A stretch of DNA of 64,000 nucleotides from Massariosphaeria phaeospora (lineage: Eukaryota > Ascomycota > Dothideomycetes > Pleosporales): the NCBI GenBank assembly GCA_011032825.1, contig JAADJZ010000002.1:372001-436000 (forward strand), read 5' to 3'. This document shows positions 24,707 through 34,133 of the stretch, one piece after another. Under the pieces are notes generated by a model, which saw only the letters and a list, made by a program, of their open reading frames with translations, had not been told where the DNA came from and searched no databases. Both the position numbers and the translations under genes were made by a program. How positions within the stretch are numbered: position 1 is the stretch's first letter; every line of letters starts with the position of its first letter.

Positions 24707-25256
24707 TCGGTTCCACATCTCTCTTCATCATGTTACCGTCCGTGGACAAGGGGAAAATAATTCAACGAGTGGCTCCTTCCATATGCTTTCATAACTGGAA
24801 AATAGGGATGTTACTTGTTTCCTATAGAGATGATTGCTATTTCCTCTTCTTTGTACGATTAGGGCATCTCTTAGCGTTTGGGCTAGCGGGCGAGTGGGCG
24901 CTGTGGTAGGGCCTTCATGGGATGAGATTTGGTACGTTTGGGGTACCTACATCATCTGAATATACATCTAGACTCTATACTGTCGCTGGCTCTGCTTGCT
25001 TCATTGAAGAATGCCTAGTGTCAGATACAACGGGCTTTTGACCAAGTGAGGCTCGTCTGTGGGCTCGCGAAACTTTTCTCAACGGGCCTTTGCAAAGTAA
25101 AGATTGGAGTGGCCTTTCTCGAGTTTGCCGGAAGCTCGTTTCTTTTACTCGCAATCGATTGGCTCATTTTGCTTAGACCTCGGAATTTACTTCATCCGCG
25201 GTAGCTTATCGCCAAAGTAAGTGCCGACGCGAAACGAGCACTCGATTCTCTCAGCG
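24707..25256. other. Intergenic, PMT1 3' flank and kinase promoter
   Basis: No gene seen. Confidence 0.6.
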
Positions 25257-26714
25257 ATGGTCAAGGTTATTCGTCGCATCCGTCCTCAAGCAACACTACA
25301 ATCCTATAGAAGTCAATTTACGAGCTTTCACGCCGCAAGAATGGATCTCAGCCTACCTTTAGAGGAAGAGCGTCTCCCTTGCTACAGCCCTGATCAGTTC
25401 TATCCCATTCATCCAGGACAAATCCTCGACTCCAACTACAAAGTGCTTGCGAAGCTGGGTTATGGCGCGCACTCTACAGTCTGGCTTTGTCGAAATGTAA
25501 GGAACGCTCCTCGAACCTTTTGGAACTGCTATCGCCTGGGTTGACGCTGTAAGGAAAGAGATGCCGGTTTTGTTACCATAAAAGTCTGCACTCGAGATGG
25601 TGATCAACTGGCGCACGTCCAACGAGAATTGCAGTTCTACAAGCATGTCAGCTCCCTCAATTCTCAGCACCATGGTCAATCTTTTATTCGCGGTCTACTC
25701 GACGCCTTTGAGATCACAGGCCCGACTGGCCAGCATTTGTGCCTAGTGCATCTTCCAATGCACATGACTCTCCAAGAGCTTCAGTACATAGACCAGTCGC
25801 ATAAACTGAACGAGCCGCTCCTAAAATGGACGCTGTCTAACATACTAAACGCTCTTTCATTCCTGCATGATGAAGCCAAAGTAATACACACAGGTAAAGG
25901 TCTACCCAAGTACTGACTTGCAAAGCTGACGAGGAGACACAGATATCAACGCATCGAATATAATGGTGACAGTGGCCGACGAATCTGTTCTCGCTGATAT
26001 TGAGAAAGCCGAGGCACAGAACTCATTACCGAGGAAAGCCATCGACAATGTTCGCACCATATACAGCACTCATAAACTCGGTCTTCCGAATGATTCCCTT
26101 CGGGGCGAGCCAGTTCTTTGCGACTTCGGGGAAGCCCAGATAGGAGAGGGTCACAAACGTCTTATCCAGCCTCAGCTATACCGTGCCCCGGAGGTATTGT
26201 TTGATATGAAGTCGAATTCAGCTGCTAATATCTGGAGCGTGGCAGCTTTGGTAAGTGTATTCGGTTCTCGACGTTCATTCTCATATACTAAAATCCAACC
26301 AGGCGTGGGATTTACTCGAAAATAGACATTTGTTCAATGTCATCGACGAGGATCGGCAGTCCTCGGCAACGCACCATATTGCGGAAATAGTCGCATATCT
26401 AGGATTGCCTCCTCTGAAGTACATACAGAGAAGCGAGATCACGAAGAAAGTCTTTGGCAAACGAGGTTAGTACCAGAGAGTCTGGTCGCAACGCTTGACT
26501 AAGAAGAATTACTATAGGCAATTGGAAGGTCGCTGGAGGGACAGCGATACCGCAGCTTTCCCTCGAGGAATAAGTATCGACTCTTGATGGAGAGAGTAAA
26601 GAGCTATTTCTGACATTCATGAGGGCGATGCTTGAGTGGTTACCGGAGAAGAGAAAGCGTGCATCTGAGCTTCTCGAGGACCCCTGGATGAAGGAGCAAT
26701 GTCATAGTCAATGA
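25257..26714 (+). pseudogene. SRPK-like protein kinase with a premature in-frame stop
   Basis: Exons 25257-25496, 25554-25893, 25943-26250, 26303-26465 and 26518 onward join in frame. Kinase marks: a glycine loop LGYGAHSTVWL, the lysine in TIKVCTR, the catalytic loop VIHTDINASN (HTD as in SRPKs, but Asn where Lys is usual), DFGEA, and QLYRAPEV. The frame stops at TAA 26571-26573 after 368 residues. The same frame then continues for 46 codons that read as the normal end of the kinase domain (LDGESKELFLTFMRAMLEWL ... ASELLEDPWM) to TGA at 26712-26714. A single C-to-T change in a CAA codon would explain the stop. A truncated active kinase, stop readthrough or a sequencing error are alternatives. 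Such SRPK-like kinases are often expanded in Pezizomycotina. Confidence 0.75.
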
Positions 26715-28619
26715 TAAGCTGATGATGGGAGTTGGTGGAGACGGTCCGCTTGTGAGTACGCATCTTTCCCAACGTCACAATGGTAACCAGGCGACCTCAC
26801 ATAGTAGCAGCAGTTCACTCTTGAAAGATGGGATTCCCTATACACGGTATGTGCATCATACACTGAAACCATACCATAGCCCGTATCTCCATTGTGGAAA
26901 GATTCGCAAAGCCGATCGCATCTGACACAGTAGCCGAGCCCTATTTCTCCTCTGCTCTGTCTACGAGCAAGCTAAGAGGCAGTTGCAGACGTCATCGACA
27001 ACTCGAAAACCCTCGAGGTTGTTAGACTGGAAGGCGCACATCTGCACGTCTAGATCAGTGCTGAGGAGGTCTCGCCACCATGGTAGCGTCAACTGCTAAG
27101 GGGCCGTTACGAACTTCTCTGGAGTTGTACCCTTCGAGTTCCTGCACAACTCTCATGGTCTTCGAGGGCGTCATGCCCACTCACTCAATTTAACCCTTAA
27201 CACTGTTGTCTATTTTCCACCAATAATACACCCATTTACATGACTACTAGGTCTCGCCACCACCCCTTCAACGGCAATACGCCTGTCCGCACCATCCTCC
27301 CCCTCACCACTAGGTCCAGCCTAAGGTGGGAGGAGGATGTGAAGGGGTGGTAGGACTAGTTCGACGAGCTTGATCATAATCAACCACGACCGGATACACG
27401 CCGTGACGCGAGGAGAAAGAACAGAGAGAATATGGTAGATAACGGGGCTAGCGAGTTGGTGTTGATGGCATACTGAGTGGACGCCATGGAGTTTCTCAGG
27501 TACACTCCCAGGAATCCGGTTTTTTGGTGTCGAAACCGCCGAAAGAGAGGTTTCGGTGATGCCTACATTAATATCTCCCATCATAAATCATTCACTAACA
27601 GTAGTAGTCCACGGTGTATCACGACGTTGGGTGTGGCTGGTGCCTATGCTCGGTTTTAGTGAATGCAAGCTGCAGATGTGGGTAGATCTTGGTTCGGGTT
27701 GCGCAGGTACGTGGAGACAGCGGGCAGACAGCAGGCAGCGGGCAGCTGGCGGCGGAGGCAGGAAGAATTACCGATGCGTGGGTTTGGGTGTGGTGTACGT
27801 CACCAAGTGGGGGGTTATGGGTGGGTACGCCTTACCAGGGTTCCAGTATATCCTTATCTCCGCTGAGGGAAAGTCGGGTAAACTGACCGAATGATCACTG
27901 ACGCGACGTCTCCAGATAGACTACAGGAGCTTGATCACGATTCGTTACCAAAATATCACTGACGAATGTCAAGTTTGTTTCTTAGGGTGACACTCACACG
28001 GTGGACCTAGCCGCAGACATATGCCCGAACCTACGAACACCTTTTTCTCGTCGAGCCAGGAGCCTTCAAGCTGCTGAACATGTTCATCAAAGGGCAGTCG
28101 AAAGACCGCAGCGCTATCGAGTTGGCGGTTGGCTGGATGCAGAACACCATGTTGAAGCGTCTCGCGCGGAACACGCTCATTCTCAGGCTCACGCGTATGC
28201 GGTTGCCGAAAGGGACATAAGCCTGGGTCGTAACCTTTGTATTGGTACACTTGTAGAGCTGGAGACGGACTTGACCTTTCTTCGAAAATGATAGGTGCAA
28301 TATCGCTGGTCACGATGAGTATTTGGGACTGGTAGAGCTTGGTAGTGGGCTTTTAGTTGATGGTAAGTGATTGGTGAATTGGACGGCATGCAAGAGGTCA
28401 GATGAGTACAGTCCATGAACTGAGTTGTTACAGTGTGGTGAAGCTGCCCGGTGCCATGCCGATTCGAACTCGATTCGAGCTAGATACGATATCGACTCAG
28501 ACTTCCTGCGACTGAATTCAGCGGATTTATATTCCGATCGACCTCACTTACCTTTGTATCATCGACTGACAGTCTAACATCAACTAAAGCCCTGAGTACA
28601 CAAACGCGGACCTACCTAG
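26715..28619. other. 1.9 kb gene-poor stretch, possible decayed coding scraps
   Basis: No intact gene. Around 26930-27060 one frame gives a coding-looking piece (VADVIDNSKTLEVVRLEGAH) with a stop just upstream. At 27969-28313 open frames exist on both strands. Neither can be assigned. With damaged genes on both sides this reads as decayed accessory DNA. Confidence 0.4.
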
Positions 28620-30510
28620 ATGGCCTTCTTTAGAGTCATGGGCTTCATTCGCAAGCTCTTTTTCATATTCTGCTTCACTCTGCCGTCTGCTATGGTAGCA
28701 TCCATGCCGGCGATCGAGCCCCGTATGGATCTCATGGCAAACCCGCCGCCGCCGGATGACACCTGTGGACTCCATCACCCCAAGCGGGAGTATTGGGATG
28801 CAGGTATGGATGAGGACGTGAAAGCCTGGACCAACAAGGTGTGGGCCGATCTCAAGAAGTCCAATTACAGTTCAAGCGCCATGTATCTGGCAGAAACATA
28901 CGCACCGGATCTGGTTGCAAGTCAGCAATTCTGTGACACTGTGGACGCATGCTCGGTACGTACAACACCTCTTTCAATTCTCTACGGCTCTCGCATAATC
29001 TGAACTGACACGAACCAGCTTAGCAGTTGCCAAAACCTCAACAAATCTCTGGCTGTAGACGAGCGTCAAGCCGCGTATTATGTTTTCGAGTCTCTTTCCA
29101 ACATTGCGCATACGTATGCAAGCACAGACAAAGCTCTCCAGGAAAGCACGCGGTATATGCTGGAGAACTCGAAATTCATGGTCGAGATTTTCAGCAGCTT
29201 CGCGAGACTCAAAAAGGAGAGGCTGGAGGCAAAGAAATTGGAAGAGGCTTTGATGGCTATCCCCGCTGGCCTTCTTCTCATCGCCGCTGGATTGACAAAC
29301 GGCTTGACGTTGCTCCCGAGTATGGGTTTGCTTACCACCGCAAGGGCTGTCGAGACTTTCCTCGGCTCAACTTTCATTGGAGCTACGAATCTGGCGAGAC
29401 AGATCAGCAGGGACCAGTGAGTACATAACAAACATTGAGAAGAATTTTGAATACTGATAGTGTACAGTGGCAAAGATATAGATCTTGACAGACTCTACCG
29501 CGAGTCCCTGAACGAAGTCTTTCACAACAGTACACATATGATTACCACTGGCCTGATGGATCTTGTAAAAGGAAAGTCTCTCGAGGGTTCCGATGGCCTG
29601 AATCTACCCAAACTCATCACATCTGGTGATTTTGTCGAGCGAATTCCGGACTTGTATGTGGATCTTAAAGAGGTGACGGATAGGTATCAATTGGCTTCAA
29701 CTGTGAGCAGTTTGTGGTAAGCATGGTCATTGATTAGCGACGCGTCAGATGTACAGTGTGTTAATCGATTGCAGGATGTTTGATAGGGCATATATACTGG
29801 ACACCGACGTTTCCCAAGGCTCGTGCGATCAGGATTCTCGCGCGTCATCGTATTATTGAGTCTGCCTGCCCGAACATCCCGATCGAGTGTACTGGATATA
29901 TGCGATCGACCAAGGCAGAGAAGACGATTTCGCTCACGACGGTCAAGCCCTAGTCAAGGCTCCCACAGGCTTGGTAAACTTTCTTCCCAAAAACAACGCA
30001 GAGTTCTACGGTATCACCAAGGAGGATGTTGTTCGGTCGTCACTTTGGGTACACGAAAACGATCTCGAAGACCAGCTCCTTGGAGGTAGCGTAGATCACA
30101 TCGTCAAGATGCTCAAGAACTCAACGTCCGAGTTGAGATAAGTACCGGGAGCGTTCAGGGTCCCCGTGTGCCGGAATCCAGGCGGTGAAAGCATCAGCAG
30201 CGTGTGGTCAGAGAAGTCACGTAATTACCCGTGCATGTGTGGAGAATTTGCATGGGACGATGGAACGTGGTCAATGGAGAAGGATGAGACAAGGAAGTTT
30301 CTCGAGAGAACCGGATTCAAGTACTCGGAAGACTGGGAAGATTACTGTTCGAACCATAACGATTGCAAGAAGGCGAAGCATGAGAAGTGGAACTTTGTCT
30401 CAGACACTGAGGATGATCCGCCCATTCCTGAACAACTCGAGAGCCCTTTTAGGAAGTGCGAGACCGAGAAGCACAAAACGCACGGTCATCCAGAAGAGGA
30501 CTTCCCGTAA
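28620..30510 (+). pseudogene. Secreted/membrane DUF7872-like protein gene with two in-frame stops
   Basis: Exons 28620-28955, 29019-29416, 29468-29716 and 29775-30510 join in frame over canonical introns. The product would start with a signal peptide (FIRKLFFIFCFTLPSAMVAS). It then has a Cys-containing ectodomain (CGLHHPKREYW, FCDTVDACS, SCQNL), a hydrophobic stretch (AIPAGLLLIAAGLTNGLTLL), and a C-terminal part with RVYWIYAIDQ, VCRNPGGESISSVW and YPCMCGEFAWDDGTW. From memory this layout resembles the fungal DUF7872 family; function unknown. The frame is broken by TGA at 29857-29859 and TAA at 30139-30141, yet coding quality continues on both sides to TAA at 30508-30510 (572 positions in all). 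Each stop is one C-to-T step from CGA or CAA. No intron with usable signals removes either stop. Confidence 0.72.
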
Positions 30511-30512
30511 AA

Positions 30513-30938
30513 GGACTTCCGGGTCCGGTCTGCCCGGCTGGGAGTGAGTGGGATGGGGAAGGGGCTGAGGGATGATGGCATAGCGCCCAAAATCCACTGA
30601 GCTACCAAGAACAGGCGGCGGGACAGCTTGGATCCGAAGAAAGAGGCGCGGATGCAGAGATATGGGTATCGGGTCGGGGGTGATGCAAGTGTGGATGAAT
30701 GATCGCCACCACCTCTTAGCCATTCTTGTATTCGTCCATTTGTGTCGTTTTCCGTGTTTTCAGATTGCGTTTCCCAGTCGGTCATTACCTTTAACTTTGG
30801 ATGAGCAGTTTCGTCCCATGCGTAGCCCGTCAATAAATGTCTGTTTCCGAGAAAATCCTCTACCTGTCCTCTTCTCCAGCATCTAGGTAGGTATTTTCTT
30901 CAAGGGCCGTTATTCGCTGGGGCGTACTGGTTCTCGTA
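30513..30938. repeat. Diverged duplicated segment, copy 1
   Basis: Starts with GGACTTCCGGGTCC and ends near TGGTTCTCGTA. Its ends match 31053-31363 in order: the start 14-mer, then CTCTTC.CCAG, TTTCT.CAAG, TTCGC and the final TGGTT.TCGTA. The middle is more diverged. It begins directly after the last stop codon of the pseudogene. Confidence 0.6.
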
Positions 30939-30963
30939 AGTGCTTAATTCAATTCGACTTTTC

Positions 30964-31040
30964 AATTTGAGTCCTTTAGTCATTGCTGACTATGCTGACT
31001 ACGGAACAACATCAAACGCAATAGCTATAATACGCAACAA
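30964..31040. repeat. Dispersed repeat 2, copy 2
   Basis: Mate of 14535-14610 in the same orientation (AGTCATTGCTGACTATG core). Lies between the two copies of the duplicated segment. Confidence 0.7.
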
Positions 31041-31052
31041 CGTTTTTAGAGA

Positions 31053-31363
31053 GGGACTTCCGGGTCCTGCTCTCCTAGTTGGATGGTGAAGGGTTGCAGT
31101 AACTCCTGGTAGCGAGTGGGAGGATGGTGCAATCTATTTGAAGGACCGAGCTTATGGGTGTCTCAAGTATTTCACACGGTTTGATGCAAGATGAATAGCT
31201 CTTTCAGTCTTGACATGCCAATCCGGGGTGTTTCGCGTTCTATCCTGTCACATAGATGTATTCAACTTTCCTCCAAGATTCAAATGTCCTCTTCCCCAGA
31301 TTCTGAGAAGGTGCTTTCTCCAAGAGTCGTTCTTTATTCGCCGCGGGCGTAGTGGTTTCGTAG
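31053..31363. repeat. Diverged duplicated segment, copy 2
   Basis: Direct-orientation partner of 30513-30938, shorter by about 115 nt, with internal divergence. No coding frame. Confidence 0.6.
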
Positions 31364-31505
31364 CCTTTGATTTGGTAGAGACTACAAAGGGTGTTAATCA
31401 TTTCCCTCTCAAAAACCCCGCTCCCTCCTTTCCAAAACCCCAAACCCCAAAATCCCCTTAATAACAAAACCCCTTTTCCTCCCACCCATCCACACCCACC
31501 CCTCC

Positions 31506-32501
31506 TCACAACGGCCACACACACAACCCCGCACAATCCCACCCCCCATTCCCCGGCTCGCAATCATCCCTCGGATCATCCACGCACTGCTGCCCTGCTC
31601 GCGCACACCCAAACCCGGCGAAGCCGCCGCACATGCGGTCCTCGACGCAGATGCCCAGGCCATCGCAGTCGGGGCCGCAGCCCGGTACAGGGGGGGACGG
31701 CCGCGGGTCTTTCATGCAGATGGAGCCCGCGGCGCAGGGGCGGTAGGCGCCGCGACCGCCACCACAGATGGCGTGGGTGGGCGTGGGCGTGGGCGTGGAA
31801 ATGCGGCGCGTGGATGAGGTGTGGCGGCGAGAGGTGGGGAGGGGGCGGGAGAGGGTGGTTTTAGGCGTTGATGTTGGCTTTGGCGTCGGCGTGCTGGCGA
31901 AGGCAGCGGCGAGAGTTAAGAGGCCGCCGGCGGGCTGGGGGCAGTACTACCAAGGTACACTGTGTCAGCATGCATCCTCATCCATCCATCCATCCATCCA
32001 TCCTTTGAACCGCAATACGGGGAGGAGTTCATCAAAAGGGAAACTATACCTGCACAACCGGCGGCTCCCCTCCGCATTTCTGGTAGCAGCGCTGCTTAAC
32101 GCTGTTCATGCACAAGCACGACTGCGGCCACAGCATAGGACACATGATGCTGTCGCAGACACATGGAGAGGGCGTTGGCGTAGCGGTAGCGATGGCCGTG
32201 GCCGTGGGCGCGACTGGACAGGGCCTGTAGGTGGGAAGGTAGGCGGGACAGCGGGAAGCGCAGAGCTTTTCCGCGCTGTTGAGGCAGCGGCAGAGGGCCT
32301 GGAGGGTTAGCGTTTGGTGTGGGTTGGGTTGGGTTGGAATGAGGAGAGGAGGGCAGGGAAGAAGGGGAAACTTACAGCCGCGTCGTCGCCGGGGCATTTG
32401 ACTTGCGGGCACTGACACGCCCCGACGGTTTGGCTTTGCGCCAGAGCGGGGAAGATGGCGTGCATGAGGGAGAGGAGGAGGATAGTGATGAGGGGTTTCA
32501 T
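31506..32501 (-). CDS. Secreted cysteine-rich protein with Thr/Pro linker, unknown function
   Basis: Exons complement 32501-32376, 32298-32050 and 31946-31506 (introns 32299-32375 and 31947-32049, all phase 0) encode 271 residues. A signal peptide is clear (MKPLITILLLSLMHAIFPALAQ). The mature protein has two Cys-rich parts: an N-terminal one with CQCP, CRCLNSAEKLCASRCP and CLCMNSVKQRCYQKC, and a C-terminal one with PCAAGSICM, GCGPDCDGLGICVEDRMC and DCEPGNGGWDCAGLC. A Ser/Thr/Pro linker (TPTPTPTPTH) joins them and is a likely O-mannosylation target. About 28 Cys in all imply many disulfides. It could be a cell-wall protein or an effector-like secreted protein; nothing specific identifies it. 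The C-terminal CxxDRMCGGFAG-type pattern is common in fungal secreted proteins of unknown role. Confidence 0.78.
31981..32003. repeat. TCCA tetranucleotide microsatellite in intron 2
   Basis: About six TCCA units inside intron 31947-32049 of the Cys-rich gene; complementary to the GGAT array in its leader. Confidence 0.85.
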
Positions 32502-32512
32502 GGTGGGTGGAC

Positions 32513-32553
32513 GGATGGATGGATGGATAGACGAATGGGTGGATGGATGGATG
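32513..32553. repeat. GGAT tetranucleotide microsatellite in the 5' leader
   Basis: An interrupted GGAT array that starts 12 nt upstream of the Cys-rich gene's start codon. Confidence 0.85.
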
Positions 32554-33796
32554 ATAACTGGAAGACGGACGGCTATGTGAGTAGTAAGTAAGTATCCGTA
32601 CGTACCAACCCAGCTCAGCTCAGTTCAGCTTTTTACTCTTTCTCTCCCAAGATATCTCGATGCCTAGTTCCCATCCGAGCATCCCCAAACCTCCCTTCGC
32701 ACCTTTCTTTTATACATGCTCCCTCCCTCCCTCCCTCCCTCGCACTTCTCCGCCAAGCCGCCCAAAGTATCCGGTTATTACCTCAAGGAAAACCTTCCTT
32801 AGTCTTCACAGTTCCAAGCATACTGTAACCGGGCCCGGGACCGAGCCGAACTGGGGAGCTACCCCGGGATTGCTTTACTTCTCTTGTACATGTATAACCT
32901 ATTGTGCATTTTGCATTCCACGGAAACGGGGAGTGAGTGCGTACTTTTTGCGAGCGAGTTCACCGGAAGGTCGTGGTGCTGAGGCTTCCGAGTTGCACGA
33001 AGTGAGTAAGATAGGATGAGATAGGAATGTTGAGTTGAGGAGATTCTTGTTGGTGCGGAGAAACGAATACAGCTAAGAATAGCTCTCTCGAAATAAGCTT
33101 TTTTGCAAAAGGGATTCCACTGCACGCTACTCACGGGTCATTCCTGCGGGGCCCCAAACTTCGAAGTAACATCCTACCTATTATCCGCAGAAACCGTTCT
33201 CTTTCCGTCATCCGATAGCGTTGCGAGCAATTTACTCTCCCTTCCATTCGCTTCTAGAAATCCACGTCTCTTCTCGGAAGCCATGCCGAGCTCGAGCTCG
33301 CATCGCATCGCATGCTAAGCCCAGTAAACAACTCGGCCTCGTATATGTACACCTGTTTGCGATATTGACAACCGGGTAAATTTCAGGCCGCAGCATTTTC
33401 AGCAGGTCCTTGCATGGCTGTAGAGTTTAGTTTGGAAAAGGACAAGAAGTTTGGCGTAAACGGTGTGTGATGTGGTTCTGCTGTTCAAGAAAGGGAGACG
33501 AATCAAATGTGACACAGGAATGTCCACGGGCGCGTGCTGGTCATGTGAAGTTATTGTGTGGTGGTATGCAGGGGTCATCTCTTCCACGCTGTCAGGCATG
33601 TCAAAAAACTCTAAACCTCTTGCCCTTGCAGCACCTTCATATACCAAACTCTTGGCGCAAAGGGGGTTAAAAGGCACGGTGTGAATCCGATTGGTCGGCG
33701 TGATATCTGTGAACTGTTTTGTTAGCTTTTACTGCTTCCGGCCGTGACTACCACCTATCAAGTAGAATTGAAACACGAAGAATAAAAGAGAAGAGC

Positions 33797-33875
33797 GTAT
33801 ACCAAATACGGCTCATGGACCGAGCCAATGTATAGTAGACGTATACTAAATCCGGCTCCTGGACCGAGCACATGT
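33797..33875. repeat. Direct repeat, two 35-nt units 44 nt apart
   Basis: Units 33797-33831 and 33841-33875 share GTATAC.AAAT.CGGCTC and TGGACCGAGC, about 30 of 35 positions identical. Confidence 0.75.
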
Positions 33876-34133
33876 CAAGTACCTAGAAGAGACGGTGAAC
33901 ATCCCCCGAACGTAAGAATTGAGTTGATTCATGTCCCTGACTCAGCCAATGCTTCGGTCCAGCTATATACACCCCTCCATCTCCAATTCCCATTTCCAAT
34001 GCAACAAAGGGTATCCTTCCAAAATGTGAACGCCGAATTCCATGACCCTACCCTTTCGAACGCGTCCAATCCCAATGCATCCCACTGTACAGATATAAAT
34101 ATCAAAAAACGTGAATCATGACGAGCGTCGTGC

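Larger units (their letters stand above)
32502..34133. other. Intergenic, 1.6 kb, no gene recognised
   Basis: It contains the promoter of the Cys-rich gene and the 3' flank of the RING gene. A 119-codon ATG frame at 32660-33019 has no conserved look. A direct repeat lies at 33797-33875. Confidence 0.55.

Noticed and set aside
26571..26714. Stop readthrough giving a peroxisomal kinase isoform
   Set aside because: The stop context is TAA-G, not the leaky TGA-CTA, and the extension ends in CHSQ, not a PTS1 tripeptide.
26930..27060. Coding-looking scrap (VADVIDNSKTLEVVRLEGAH)
   Set aside because: Only about 25 codons, a stop immediately upstream and no family match; noted in the gap entry but not called a gene.
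29857..29859. TGA read as selenocysteine
   Set aside because: Ascomycete nuclear genomes lack selenocysteine machinery and a second stop (TAA) in the same exon needs another explanation anyway.
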